This document shows positions 8,626 through 17,896 of a stretch of 33,085 bases of DNA, piece by piece. Below the pieces are notes generated by a model. The model was not told where the DNA came from and searched no databases. It saw only the letters and a program-made list of their open reading frames with translations. The DNA is taken from contig JAUQOU010000004.1 of assembly GCA_030550715.1 (NCBI GenBank), positions 55,467 through 88,551 on the forward strand, written 5' to 3'. A program made the translations under genes and the position numbers. The stretch is from a bacterium. GTDB taxonomy: Bacteria > Calescibacteriota > Calescibacteriia > Calescibacteriales > Calescibacteriaceae. Position 1 is the first letter of the stretch, and every line of letters starts with the position of its first letter.

Positions 8626-11034
8626 TTAATATTCTTCAAGTTCAGGGTAGAAAGTGAATAGCCCAAGAGAGAAGTCAAATAATCTCAGTGCATCTCCTTT
8701 TTTCCTTATAAGTGGGAGTCCGAAAGACAACCTTATCGGTCCGAACGGAGATATCCATCTTATCTCGATTCCGTAAGAAGCTCTGAAATCTGCTGGGTTT
8801 ATGTTCTGGTATTCTGCGAAGACCTGACCAACATCTGAAAAGAGAACAAGAAATAAACCTATCTGCTTTGATACGGGAAATATGAGCTCAAAGTTTGAGA
8901 TAACTGATTTATTACCTCCGAGAACTATTTGCGATACTGCTCCCGAAGGAGATACATATTGCCTTTTTGGACCGAGTGAAAAATAGTCAAATCCACGGAT
9001 TGAGTAAATTCCTCCGGCGAAGAACCTTTCAGGGTATGGCAAAAATCTTGAAGATGTGAGCCCTCCGCCTAATCCTATTCTTATGTTCGGAGAGAAGACC
9101 AATCCCCATTTGAGTGGGAAGAAGAAAGAAGAAGCTATTCCGCCTTTTACAAAGTACAGATCCCCACCGAAGACCCCGCCTATTTTGCTCCACAAGATTA
9201 TGTTTTTGCCTCGTGTTGGTGCGAATATGTTATCTCTTGTATCGTTTCTTATCTCTGCTCGCAGAAACCTTGAATTGCTTCTGAAAAATCCAGCTCCTAT
9301 ATCATCTTGATAGAACGGAATTCTTCCCCCTGTTCTTCTGTCATATACATCAAGTATTTCCATTCCGGGTGAGAGTACGAATTTTGTTCTTTCTGTCAAG
9401 AAAAGTCCTGTGTTGAACTTTCCTCCGGTTGATATTTTGAGGAAAGGTAGGAAGAAACTCTGGTACCTGAAAAGATTAACCCCCATTATGTAGTCGGTAT
9501 CAAATGCGTGGTCATCTTGGAAGAATAAGTTGAAGAAAGCAAATCCGCCACCTATTGCGAGGTATATCCCAAGGTTTTGCCCTAATCCTCTGAAATTTGA
9601 TATCTGACCTTGAAACAGAAGGAACAGCGATTGGAAGAAATTCCCAAATTGTGGAGAAAATCCACCTCCCAGAGATACCGCTCCAACTCTTCCTTCTTTC
9701 ACTTCAATATCTAAATCAACCTTCCCATCTTGTAAGAATACGGGGTTTATATCAACCTTTTCAAAAAATCCGGTCCTCATAAGTTCTATGTAGCTTTTCA
9801 TTATAGATGTTCGTGAGAATATCTGTCCTTCAAGAAGAGAAAAGTATCTTCTTATAACAAAGTCCCTTGTTCTCGTGTTGCCTTTTATGTTTATCCTTCT
9901 TATGTAAAATATGTTTCCTTTACTTATCTGGTATGTTAGTGATACTTCTCCTTCTTCTTTTCCTTCCTCAATGTTTTTTGATATTAGCGGGTTTACTCTC
10001 ACCTGTGCGAATCCAATATCTTGATATAAACTTGATATCCACTCAATATCTTCAATGACTTTTTTTCTTGAGAAGTACTCTCCTTGTTCTGCTTTTAGAT
10101 TTTGTTTTATCTGGTTTTTTTTAAAGAGCATATCTCCTTCTATATTGATTGATTTTATTTTGTATCTTGGACCTTCTGATACTCTGAAAAATATGAGGGT
10201 TTCTTCTCTTGCTGGGTTGAAAATAACTGCTGGACTTTTTATTTCGGCATCTATAAATCCTGAATCAAGATAAGAGTTTCTGAGGTTATCTTTATCTCCT
10301 TCAAGTAAATTCAGGTCTAACTTTCCTTCTCCTATAATTCTTTTGAGGGTAGAAGTTTCTTTGGTTTGTAGGTATTTTAGATGTTGTTTTTCTTCAATTT
10401 TTTCTGAGCCGGAGAATACTATTTTTTTTACATAATACTTTTCTCCCTCTTTTATTTTCAGTTTGATGTTTGCTCTGTTTTGCGGTAAGTATTCAATCTG
10501 TGGAATAACTTTTGTGAATATGAATCCTTCTTTCTGGTAAGCGTTTATTATATCGTCAATTTGTTTTTTGAGTTTTCTTCTGTCAAGAAAGTCGCCTTTT
10601 TTCATTTTCATTACTTCTTTGAATTTTTCTTCGCTTAGTTCTTTTCTGCCTTCAACTTGAATATCAGATATTATTGGTTTTTCTTTGAGTTTGAATATGA
10701 GAGTTCCTTCTTTGAATTCAGCTTTCACTTCGTCAAAAATTTCAAGGTTGTAGATTCTTTCTATATCTTGTCTTAAAGTTATGGGGTCAAGTTCTTTTCC
10801 TTCTCTGCTTAAAATAACAGACCTTACATACTCTTCGCTCGCTCTCTCTAAACCTTCTATTTTCACCTGATTGATTATATTTTTTCCATGCTCTTTTTCT
10901 TTATCTTCGCTTGTTTCTCTTGCTTCTGATTTCTGAATAAGGGATGGAGAGAAAATATAGTATGTGTTTATGAGAGAAGTTGTGAGTAAAACTATTATGA
11001 TATTTTTTATTTTTGGTTTGAAGATTTTTCCCAT
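8626..11034 (-). CDS. bamA: Outer membrane protein assembly factor BamA (POTRA repeats + Omp85 barrel)
   Basis: Multiple POTRA-like segments (IKGNTRTRDFVIRRYFSLLEGQIFS) and C-terminal barrel ERFFAGGIYSIRGFDYFSLGP...GIEIRWISPFGPIRLSFGLPL. Confidence 0.95.
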   Translation of the reverse strand: MGKIFKPKIKNIIIVLLTTSLINTYYIFSPSLIQKSEARETSEDKEKEHGKNIINQVKIEGLERASEEYVRSVILSREGKELDPITLRQDIERIYNLEIFDEVKAEFKEGTLIFKLKEKPIISDIQVEGRKELSEEKFKEVMKMKKGDFLDRRKLKKQIDDIINAYQKEGFIFTKVIPQIEYLPQNRANIKLKIKEGEKYYVKKIVFSGSEKIEEKQHLKYLQTKETSTLKRIIGEGKLDLNLLEGDKDNLRNSYLDSGFIDAEIKSPAVIFNPAREETLIFFRVSEGPRYKIKSINIEGDMLFKKNQIKQNLKAEQGEYFSRKKVIEDIEWISSLYQDIGFAQVRVNPLISKNIEEGKEEGEVSLTYQISKGNIFYIRRINIKGNTRTRDFVIRRYFSLLEGQIFSRTSIMKSYIELMRTGFFEKVDINPVFLQDGKVDLDIEVKEGRVGAVSLGGGFSPQFGNFFQSLFLLFQGQISNFRGLGQNLGIYLAIGGGFAFFNLFFQDDHAFDTDYIMGVNLFRYQSFFLPFLKISTGGKFNTGLFLTERTKFVLSPGMEILDVYDRRTGGRIPFYQDDIGAGFFRSNSRFLRAEIRNDTRDNIFAPTRGKNIILWSKIGGVFGGDLYFVKGGIASSFFFPLKWGLVFSPNIRIGLGGGLTSSRFLPYPERFFAGGIYSIRGFDYFSLGPKRQYVSPSGAVSQIVLGGNKSVISNFELIFPVSKQIGLFLVLFSDVGQVFAEYQNINPADFRASYGIEIRWISPFGPIRLSFGLPLIRKKGDALRLFDFSLGLFTFYPELEEY

Positions 11035-11833
11035 TAAGTTGAAAATTTATAATTTATGAACTTTGTTATTAACTTGTTTTTTGTGAATTTTTTATGTATT
11101 AAATCAACGCTTTCATCTTTCAGAGGTAAATTTCTGGCATCTGCTTGGATAATGTCTTTTCTAACAGGAACAATATCAAATGCAATAACTTTTCTTCTTT
11201 CTTCTTTGCAAACATCAATTGTTGTTCCTGAACCAGCCATAGGGTCGCATACCAAATCCCCTGGCTCAGTATATCTATACAACAGATTGTAAATTATGAA
11301 AGCGGGCGTAACACCGGGATATTTATTATTCCCTTTTGGAGTATCTCCATAGCTTTGTTTAGGATAATTCCAGAGTGTCGTTGAAAATATTGGAGGTCTG
11401 AACAGTTCATCTTCAAGATTAATGTTATTTGGAAAATTATCTTCTTCAATTTTACCTTCTAACAATAATTTCAGTATTTTTGCACCTTCATCTGATAGAA
11501 TGCTTTTCCAGGATATTTTGAGCTTTTTGAAAATTCTGCTTGCGTTTTTAAGGGTCTTGATTTCCTCATCTGGTTCAACTTCAACATAATATGGATAGCG
11601 CCCGTTGAAAATTGACAAATTTTTATCATACATTCCATCTCCCATTGCCTGAAAAGTTCCATAAAGCACATCTGTATCAAGATTGTAAAGAAAGACAAAA
11701 TCTCCTTTCTTACTGCAAAAACCTTATATGCGTATACTCTATTAGTGGTGAAAATCAGTTTTTCCAGAAATTCATGTTCGTTTTTTTGGGTGCAAGCAAA
11801 GATGAAGCCGTGTCTTTCATTTTTCTCCACCAT
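11034..11833 (-). pseudogene. Frameshifted and 3'-truncated DCD/EVE-like domain plus DNA methyltransferase gene
   Basis: ORF 11471-11833 gives MVEKNERHGFIFACTQKNEHEFLEKLIFTTNRVYAYKVFAVRK. A 1-nt shift at about 11705-11708 joins it to GDFVFLYNLDTDVLYGTFQAMGDG...YPYYVEVE...LWNYPKQSYGDTP...LVCDPMAGSGTTIDVC...RKDIIQADARNLPLKDESVDLI (ORF 11034-11669). The expected DPPY motif after VDLI is missing. Confidence 0.75.
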
Positions 11834-11838
11834 TTTTA

Positions 11839-12924
11839 TTAATTTTTATCAAGTTCTAATATACCGAAGAATTTTTCACCGCAGTTTGCACATTTTCCAT
11901 CTTTTATTCCCACTATATCAGAAGTGAATCCATATCTTCTTATGAGTATTTTGCTACAGCCAGGACAATATGTATGCTCTCCTTCGTTCCCCCATACATT
12001 ACCAACATAAACATATTTTAACTTTTTTTTCGCTATCTCGTACGCTTTTTCAAGAGTTCTGATAGGGGTGGGAGGTCTATCGCTCATCAAAAAGTGAGGA
12101 AAGAATCTTGATATGTGAAATGGTATGTATGGACTTATCTCAGCTACGAAGTCCGTTATCTTTTCGAAATCTGCTTCTGTATCATTCACATCTGTTATGA
12201 CAAGGTATGTTAGCTCAATAAATGGTTTCCCGGTTGATTTGAAGATTTCCCATGTTCTTTTTATTGTGGAAAGAACAGGTTTGAAATGCGCATCACTTAT
12301 TTCTTTGTAGTATTCTTCTTTTGCGAACTTGAAATCTATATTCATAGCGTCAACATACTCACAGAGTTCTTCAAGGGGCTTTGCGCTTATGTATCCGTTT
12401 GTTATCATAACAACTTTCATCTGTGGTTCTAATTCTTTGAGTATTTTTGCAGTGTCTATTATATATTCAAACCATATTGTGGGTTCATTGTAGGTGAAAG
12501 CAACTCCTAAATTCTTTTTTTCTTTGAGTTTTACTGCAAGATAAGCGAGTTTGTCGGGAGTGAGTTCTCTTACGGGTACAACTCCTTCAACAAGCTCCCA
12601 GTTCTGGCAGAACTTACACGAAAAATTGCATCCGACTCCTCCCACGGAGAGAATCTTATATGTTGGAAAGTAGTGGAAGAGTGGTTTTTTCTCTATGGGG
12701 TCAAGGTTTATTGCTCCGATTTTACCGTATGAAGTAGCCCAGAGTTTCCCGCCTCTGTTGACTCTCACAAGACACTTGCCTTCTTCTCCGTCTTTTATTT
12801 CGCATCCTTGGGGGCATAGAAAACACTTTACGGTTAGTCCATCTTCTCTTTTTATGTAGTATTTTGCCTCTTTATTTCCTATGTCTTTTATGGGGAACTC
12901 CTCTTTGTATATTCCAAGCGACAT
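11839..12924 (-). CDS. amrS: AmmeMemoRadiSam-system-type radical SAM enzyme (PflA-like)
   Basis: CFLCPQGCEIKDGEEGKC, radical SAM GVGCNFSCKFCQNWEL, GVAFTYNEPTIWFEY, FHISRFFPHF, C-terminal zinc-like YCPGCSKILIRRYGF...CANCGEKF. Confidence 0.9.
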   Translation of the reverse strand: MSLGIYKEEFPIKDIGNKEAKYYIKREDGLTVKCFLCPQGCEIKDGEEGKCLVRVNRGGKLWATSYGKIGAINLDPIEKKPLFHYFPTYKILSVGGVGCNFSCKFCQNWELVEGVVPVRELTPDKLAYLAVKLKEKKNLGVAFTYNEPTIWFEYIIDTAKILKELEPQMKVVMITNGYISAKPLEELCEYVDAMNIDFKFAKEEYYKEISDAHFKPVLSTIKRTWEIFKSTGKPFIELTYLVITDVNDTEADFEKITDFVAEISPYIPFHISRFFPHFLMSDRPPTPIRTLEKAYEIAKKKLKYVYVGNVWGNEGEHTYCPGCSKILIRRYGFTSDIVGIKDGKCANCGEKFFGILELDKN

Positions 12925-13051
12925 GGCTTCTTGATTTTGATTTCTAACATATAAAGTTAATCATCTTCAATTGAAAGAAATCTTACTAAGGAAACTTTTG
13001 TGATGGTGAAGAAGGAGCATTTTTTGATTTTTGCTTTTCTTTTTGTTTAAT

Positions 13052-13450
13052 TCACTTATTTTCTCTGTTTATTTTTATTTCCGGGGGGTGATATTCTTCG
13101 CTGTGCTTTGCCATTATTTTTTTTGCGACAAAAACCTTATTTTCTTTATCCCAAAATCCCTCAACAATTGCTCCTTTGGCTTTTCCAAATAGGTCTGGTG
13201 GAACTCCTGTGAAAGTGACGCTTATAGAGAACTCTCCGTCTGTCAGCACGAAAAAGTGAATAAGTCCATCTGCTGTGAGAGAAGATACGTAACCTCCGAC
13301 TCTCAGTCTTTTTCCTTCGTATTTTTCAGGATTTGAAAAAAGTTCTTTTGGAGTGATGTAGAACTCCACGCTTTCTTTCATTCCACTTGCTATAAGATAC
13401 GCTGATACAACTCCAACGACCAAAAATGCAAGTGCAAAACTCTTATTCAT
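13052..13450 (-). CDS. ccmE: Cytochrome c maturation protein CcmE (periplasmic heme chaperone)
   Basis: Single N-terminal TM, GKRLRVGGYV, VTFTGVPPDLFGKAKGAIVEG, and KHSEEYHPPE at the heme-binding His position (usual motif HDExY). Confidence 0.88.
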   Translation of the reverse strand: MNKSFALAFLVVGVVSAYLIASGMKESVEFYITPKELFSNPEKYEGKRLRVGGYVSSLTADGLIHFFVLTDGEFSISVTFTGVPPDLFGKAKGAIVEGFWDKENKVFVAKKIMAKHSEEYHPPEIKINRENK

Positions 13451-13574
13451 CCTTAAAAAAATATATAGAATTTACAATCTTCCTCAGATTTTCTGAAACT
13501 TATTTTTTTCTTCATTTTTTAATTTTTGCTACTTTTTATTCCTGTTCATTATTTTTTTCTAATTTAGATATTTT

Positions 13575-14309
13575 ATGTTCAGGGGAGACGGGCGGAAACC
13601 AGACGAGGTAAGGAAAATTTCTGTTGAGATAAACTATATAAAGTGGGCGGAAGGTTCGTGCCTTATTTCTCTTGGCGACACAAGAGTTATCTGCACCGCC
13701 TCTATATTGAACTCTGTCCCTCCTTTTGCAAGAGAAAAAGGAATAGGTTGGATATTTGCCGAATACTCTATGCTTCCCAGGTCTGTTGATACGAGAACTT
13801 CAAGAACTCAGTCGGGAAGGAGCTATGAGCTACAAAGAATAATAGGCAGAGCTCTGAGATCTGTCTGCGACCTTTCACTTTTAGGTGAAAGAACAGTAGC
13901 GATAGATTGTGACGTAATTCAGGCAGATGGTAGCACAAGATGCGCATCTATAATAGGTGGATACATAGCTTTATTTATAGCTCTTTATAAGCTCTGGAAA
14001 GATGGTATTTTTGTCAAATTCCCGATAAGAAGAATGGTCTCTGCTGTATCTTGCGGTATAGTAAAGGGTGAGAGAATGGTTGACCTCACATACGCTGAGG
14101 ACTCAGAAGCCGAATGCGATATAACCGTCGTCTCAACAGATAGAGGAGAAATAATAGAGGTTCAGGGTGGAGTGGAAAACGGCGGTTTTATGACAAGAGA
14201 GGTCTTTGATGAACTCGTTGATATGGGTATTCGGGCATCACACTATGTCTTTTCGGTAGAAAGAGAAGTTCTCTCTCAATTTCTCAAAGATTTGAAATTC
14301 CCAGATTAG
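13575..14309 (+). CDS. rph: Ribonuclease PH
   Basis: GDTRVICTASI, GWIFAEYSMLPRSVDTRTSRTQSGRSYELQRIIGRALRSV, IDCDVIQADGSTRCASIIGGYIAL, EVQGGVENGGFMTREVFDELVDMG. Confidence 0.97.
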   Translation: MFRGDGRKPDEVRKISVEINYIKWAEGSCLISLGDTRVICTASILNSVPPFAREKGIGWIFAEYSMLPRSVDTRTSRTQSGRSYELQRIIGRALRSVCDLSLLGERTVAIDCDVIQADGSTRCASIIGGYIALFIALYKLWKDGIFVKFPIRRMVSAVSCGIVKGERMVDLTYAEDSEAECDITVVSTDRGEIIEVQGGVENGGFMTREVFDELVDMGIRASHYVFSVEREVLSQFLKDLKFPD

Positions 14310-14428
14310 TAATGAAAAAATTTTGCTTTCCTTTGCTGAAAAATCCAAATTAGAAAACTCCGGGTGCGGAGCTGAAAATTTCAACTTCGGGTCTGGAAAA
14401 TCTACAAAATTATAATTTTTAAGAATTT

Positions 14429-15982
14429 ATGCCGGGAAATCAGATGTGGAAGATTCCTCATTTTTACAACATGGGGAAAGATATGCTCTCCGGCAGATAC
14501 GGAGATAAACTCGCTTTTGTTTTTCTTGACTCCGGAAAGAAGCTTGAGGTGAGATATTCTCAACTTCGTGAGTTTTCGCAAAAGCTGGCGGGTTTTTTGA
14601 AGGACAAAATAAAACCGAAAGATAAAGTTGCTGTTGTGTCACGCGTTGTGCCAGAGGTTGTCTTTGTTCATATAGCAACATATCTTGCTGGGGGAATTGT
14701 TATGCCCATATCACACCTTCTTGGAACAGAACTTTTAAAATCAAGAATAAAAAAAGGTCTTCCAAAAATCGTTTTTGCAGACGATGAAAACGAGGAAAAA
14801 GTAAGAGAGGTGCTGAAAGACCTTTGTATTTCGGCTGAGGTTGTAAATATTTTCAAAGTTGAGGAAATTGTGAAACAATCTAAATCTTTCTCTGGGGAGA
14901 GAACTTTTTTTGATGATCCTGCGATACTTCTTTTCACTTCTGGGTCAGAGGGTTCCGCAAAAGGAGTCCTCCATGCTCACAGAATTCTTATCGCAAGAAC
15001 AGAAATATTCTCGTATATGTGTTTCCCTCTTTCTGAAAGAGATTTTATATGGGATATTGCTGATTGGGGATGGATGGCTGGAATGTTCTATGGACCTTAT
15101 CCTGCGATGAGAATGAAAATACCTTTTCTGCTTTTCAGACCAAAAAAATTTGATCCAGAACTTGCTGTAAGGGTGATAAAAGATATGGGGGTTACTACTG
15201 CTTTCTTCCCTCCTTCTGCTTTGAGGCAGATAAGATCAAGCGTTCCTGAAAGAGAGCTTTATGGTTTGCCGATAAGAAAACTCCTGAGCGCTGGGGAGAG
15301 TGCCGGAAAAGAACTTCATGAGTGGGCGAAAGAAGTTTTGAAAATTCCTCTGATTGAGTTTTACAGTCAAACTGAGGCAGGACCAATTCTTGTTAATGCT
15401 CCGAATTTTTTTCCTGTTAAAGATGGTTCTGTTGGCAAGCCACCACCGGGACTGAAAGTTGTTTTGCTTGATGATAATTTTCAAGAAGTGAATGAACCGG
15501 GTAAAGAGGGGGAAATATGTATAACGTCTTTCTCTCCTGTTCTTATGCTTGGTTATCTTGATGAGGGCTTTGGAGATAAACTCTGGAACGGTCTATATAG
15601 AACGGGGGATTTTGCGAAGAGAGATGAAGACGGATACTTTTTCTATCTTGGGAGAAAAGATAATGTTGTAAAGGTTTCAGGATACAGAATATCTCTTGAG
15701 GAGATCGAGAGAGCGGTTTTATCTTTTGATTTTGTTGAGGTTTGCGCTGCGCTTCCGAAAAAAGATGACATAAGGGGAAACGTTATAAAAATATTGGTGA
15801 AGCTGAAGGAAAGGTTTTCTCTGCCGGAAAATGACCTTCAAAGATTAGTTTCAGATAGGGTTTCAAAGCTTATCGGACCTCACATAAGGATAAAAGACGT
15901 TGAAGTTGTTCCGCAAATTCCACTTACTCCTACGGGGAAGATAAATAGGGCTGAACTTAAAAAGCTCGCTGAATCAGATTGA
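14429..15982 (+). CDS. AMP-dependent acyl-CoA synthetase/ligase
   Basis: ANL superfamily motifs LLFTSGSEGSAKGVLHAH, EFYSQTEAG, GLYRTGDFAKRDEDGYFFYLGRKDNVVKVSGYRISLEEIE, LTPTGKINRAELK. Confidence 0.93.
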   Translation: MPGNQMWKIPHFYNMGKDMLSGRYGDKLAFVFLDSGKKLEVRYSQLREFSQKLAGFLKDKIKPKDKVAVVSRVVPEVVFVHIATYLAGGIVMPISHLLGTELLKSRIKKGLPKIVFADDENEEKVREVLKDLCISAEVVNIFKVEEIVKQSKSFSGERTFFDDPAILLFTSGSEGSAKGVLHAHRILIARTEIFSYMCFPLSERDFIWDIADWGWMAGMFYGPYPAMRMKIPFLLFRPKKFDPELAVRVIKDMGVTTAFFPPSALRQIRSSVPERELYGLPIRKLLSAGESAGKELHEWAKEVLKIPLIEFYSQTEAGPILVNAPNFFPVKDGSVGKPPPGLKVVLLDDNFQEVNEPGKEGEICITSFSPVLMLGYLDEGFGDKLWNGLYRTGDFAKRDEDGYFFYLGRKDNVVKVSGYRISLEEIERAVLSFDFVEVCAALPKKDDIRGNVIKILVKLKERFSLPENDLQRLVSDRVSKLIGPHIRIKDVEVVPQIPLTPTGKINRAELKKLAESD

Positions 15983-16047
15983 TAAATCTTTCTTCGGTGA
16001 ATTTATAGATGAGCTTTAAAAACATTTTGTTTTTATAATTTAATTCA

Positions 16048-16500
16048 ATGAGAGCAGTTGTACAGAGAGTTAAGGAAGCAAAAGTGCTCGTGGATGGGAA
16101 AGAGGTAGCAAAAATAGGGTTGGGTTTCCTGATACTTCTCGGCATATCAAAAGACGATAACGAGCAAGATGTTTTATACATGAGCAAAAGGGTTGCGAAT
16201 CTGCGTGTTTTTGAAGATGCCTCAGGCAAGATGAATTTATCTTTAAAAGATGTTGGGGGAGATGCTCTTGTCGTATCTCAATTTACACTTTACGGTGATG
16301 TGAGGTGGGGGAATAGACCATCTTTTGAAGAGTCGGCTCCAAAAAGCGTTGCTGAAAAATTTTTCCTGAGGTTCTGCGAAGTTCTCTCATCTGAACTCGG
16401 AAAAGAAATAAAAAAAGGTGTTTTCGGAGCCATGATGGATGTCCATCTTGTAAACTACGGTCCAGTTACCATTCTCATTGACTCAAAAAGAATATTTTGA
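16048..16500 (+). CDS. dtd: D-aminoacyl-tRNA deacylase
   Basis: MRAVVQRVKEAKVLVDGK, VVSQFTLYGDVRWGNRPSFEESAPK, GVFGAMMDVHLVNYGPVTILID. Confidence 0.97.
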   Translation: MRAVVQRVKEAKVLVDGKEVAKIGLGFLILLGISKDDNEQDVLYMSKRVANLRVFEDASGKMNLSLKDVGGDALVVSQFTLYGDVRWGNRPSFEESAPKSVAEKFFLRFCEVLSSELGKEIKKGVFGAMMDVHLVNYGPVTILIDSKRIF

Positions 16501-16572
16501 AAGTAAAGGGAATTTTTGTTTGGATTTTGCTGTTCTGCTAATTTTTAATTCATTGACCTTAGGTTGTGCAAG

Positions 16573-17811
16573 ATGAACAAAATTCTGATAGTAGGAATAA
16601 ATGAAGATGGAGCCGAAGGGCTTTCTCGCAAGGTCTTCGATGAAATACTGAAAGCAGATATAATAGCAGGTGGAAAAAGGCATCTCAAACTCCTTGAAAA
16701 TGCTATACAGAACAAAGAGAAGATAATTATAGGTGCAGATTTAGATGCGGTTCTGAAAGATATTGAAGAGTTCTTCAAAGCCGGAAAGCGTGTTGTAGTG
16801 CTTAACTCCGGAGACCCTCTTTTTTACGGACTTGCGAGAAGGATTATTGATAGGTTCGGAAAAGATAACTGCGAGGTTATTCCTAACCTGTCTTCTCTGC
16901 AACTCGCATTTGCGAAGATAAAAGAAAGCTGGGAAGATGCAAAACTCCTCAGCATACACTCAAAAGCAAATAAAATCGAGGATTTTATATGGGATATTTT
17001 AGAGAACGAAAAGATATTTTTTCTGACATCTGGAAAAGATGACCCGAAAATTATAGCCGAATTTCTCATAAAAAATGGTATAAAAGTGAAAAAATTTTAT
17101 GTTCTTGAGAATATCGGGGGAGAAAACGAAAGGATTTTAGATATTGCTCCCGAAGAAGCTCAAAATTACGATTTTTCTCCGCTTAATGTAGTGATAATAA
17201 TAAAAGAGAAGAAAGAGAGGGACTTTTTGATAGGCATAAAAGACGAGATTTTTTTGCAGTACAGAGGAGAAGGGATAAGGAGCGGATTGATAACCCGCTC
17301 GGAAGTCAGAGCGATAGCCATCTCTAAAATGAGGTTGACAGAAAACTCTCTTGTGTGGGATATAGGTGGTGGTTCTGGTTCAGTTTCTGTGGAATGTGCT
17401 CTGCTTGCAAGGAAAGGGAAGGTTTTCTCAATAGAAAAAAGGCAAGAACTCATACCAATAATAATAGAGAATGCGAGAAGGTTTGGAGTTTATAATATTG
17501 AGGTCGTTTTTGGAGAAGCTCCTCAAATACTAAAAGATCTACCCGACCCAACGGCGGTTTTTGTAGGCGGTGGAGGAGAAAAAATAGAGGAGATTTTAGA
17601 TGAGTGTCTGAAAAGAAAAAGTTTGAAAAGTATCGTTGCAACTTTCGTTGTGCCTTCACACATTATAAGAGCAAAAAATTTTCTTGAACAGAAAAATTTT
17701 AAGCCGGAGGTGATTTTTCTTGACATCCTTTCCCTTAAAAATTTTGGTGAGAACCTCGAAAGGTTTGAGTCGAAAACAGCTGTCTTTATTTTGAGTTTAT
17801 GGATAAAATAA
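16573..17811 (+). CDS. cobL: Precorrin-6Y/cobalt-precorrin C5,15-methyltransferase, CbiE-CbiT fusion
   Basis: N-terminal CbiE-like (ILIVGINEDGAEGLS, VLNSGDPLFYGLARRI). C-terminal CbiT-like (GLITRSEVRAIAISKMRLTENSLVWDIGGGSGSVSVECALLA). Start placed at ATG 16573 rather than TTG 16564. Confidence 0.9.
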   Translation: MNKILIVGINEDGAEGLSRKVFDEILKADIIAGGKRHLKLLENAIQNKEKIIIGADLDAVLKDIEEFFKAGKRVVVLNSGDPLFYGLARRIIDRFGKDNCEVIPNLSSLQLAFAKIKESWEDAKLLSIHSKANKIEDFIWDILENEKIFFLTSGKDDPKIIAEFLIKNGIKVKKFYVLENIGGENERILDIAPEEAQNYDFSPLNVVIIIKEKKERDFLIGIKDEIFLQYRGEGIRSGLITRSEVRAIAISKMRLTENSLVWDIGGGSGSVSVECALLARKGKVFSIEKRQELIPIIIENARRFGVYNIEVVFGEAPQILKDLPDPTAVFVGGGGEKIEEILDECLKRKSLKSIVATFVVPSHIIRAKNFLEQKNFKPEVIFLDILSLKNFGENLERFESKTAVFILSLWIK

Positions 17812-17896
17812 AAAGCGTCAGAGCAACAACAAAAATTTCCTCAAAAATTATTAATATTATGAACTGAAAGAAATGATAATGGGAGGTGAAAAAGTT

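Noticed and set aside
13003-13050. 15-codon plus-strand ORF MVKKEHFLIFAFLFV with SD-like AAGGAA upstream
   Set aside because: Short hydrophobic peptide in an AT-rich gap that ends next to the ccmE stop. Too short to separate from chance without conservation or Ribo-seq.
16564-16572. TTG start for cobL (MCK-MNKIL)
   Set aside because: ATG 16573 directly precedes the conserved ILIVGI strand; the TTG is not needed.
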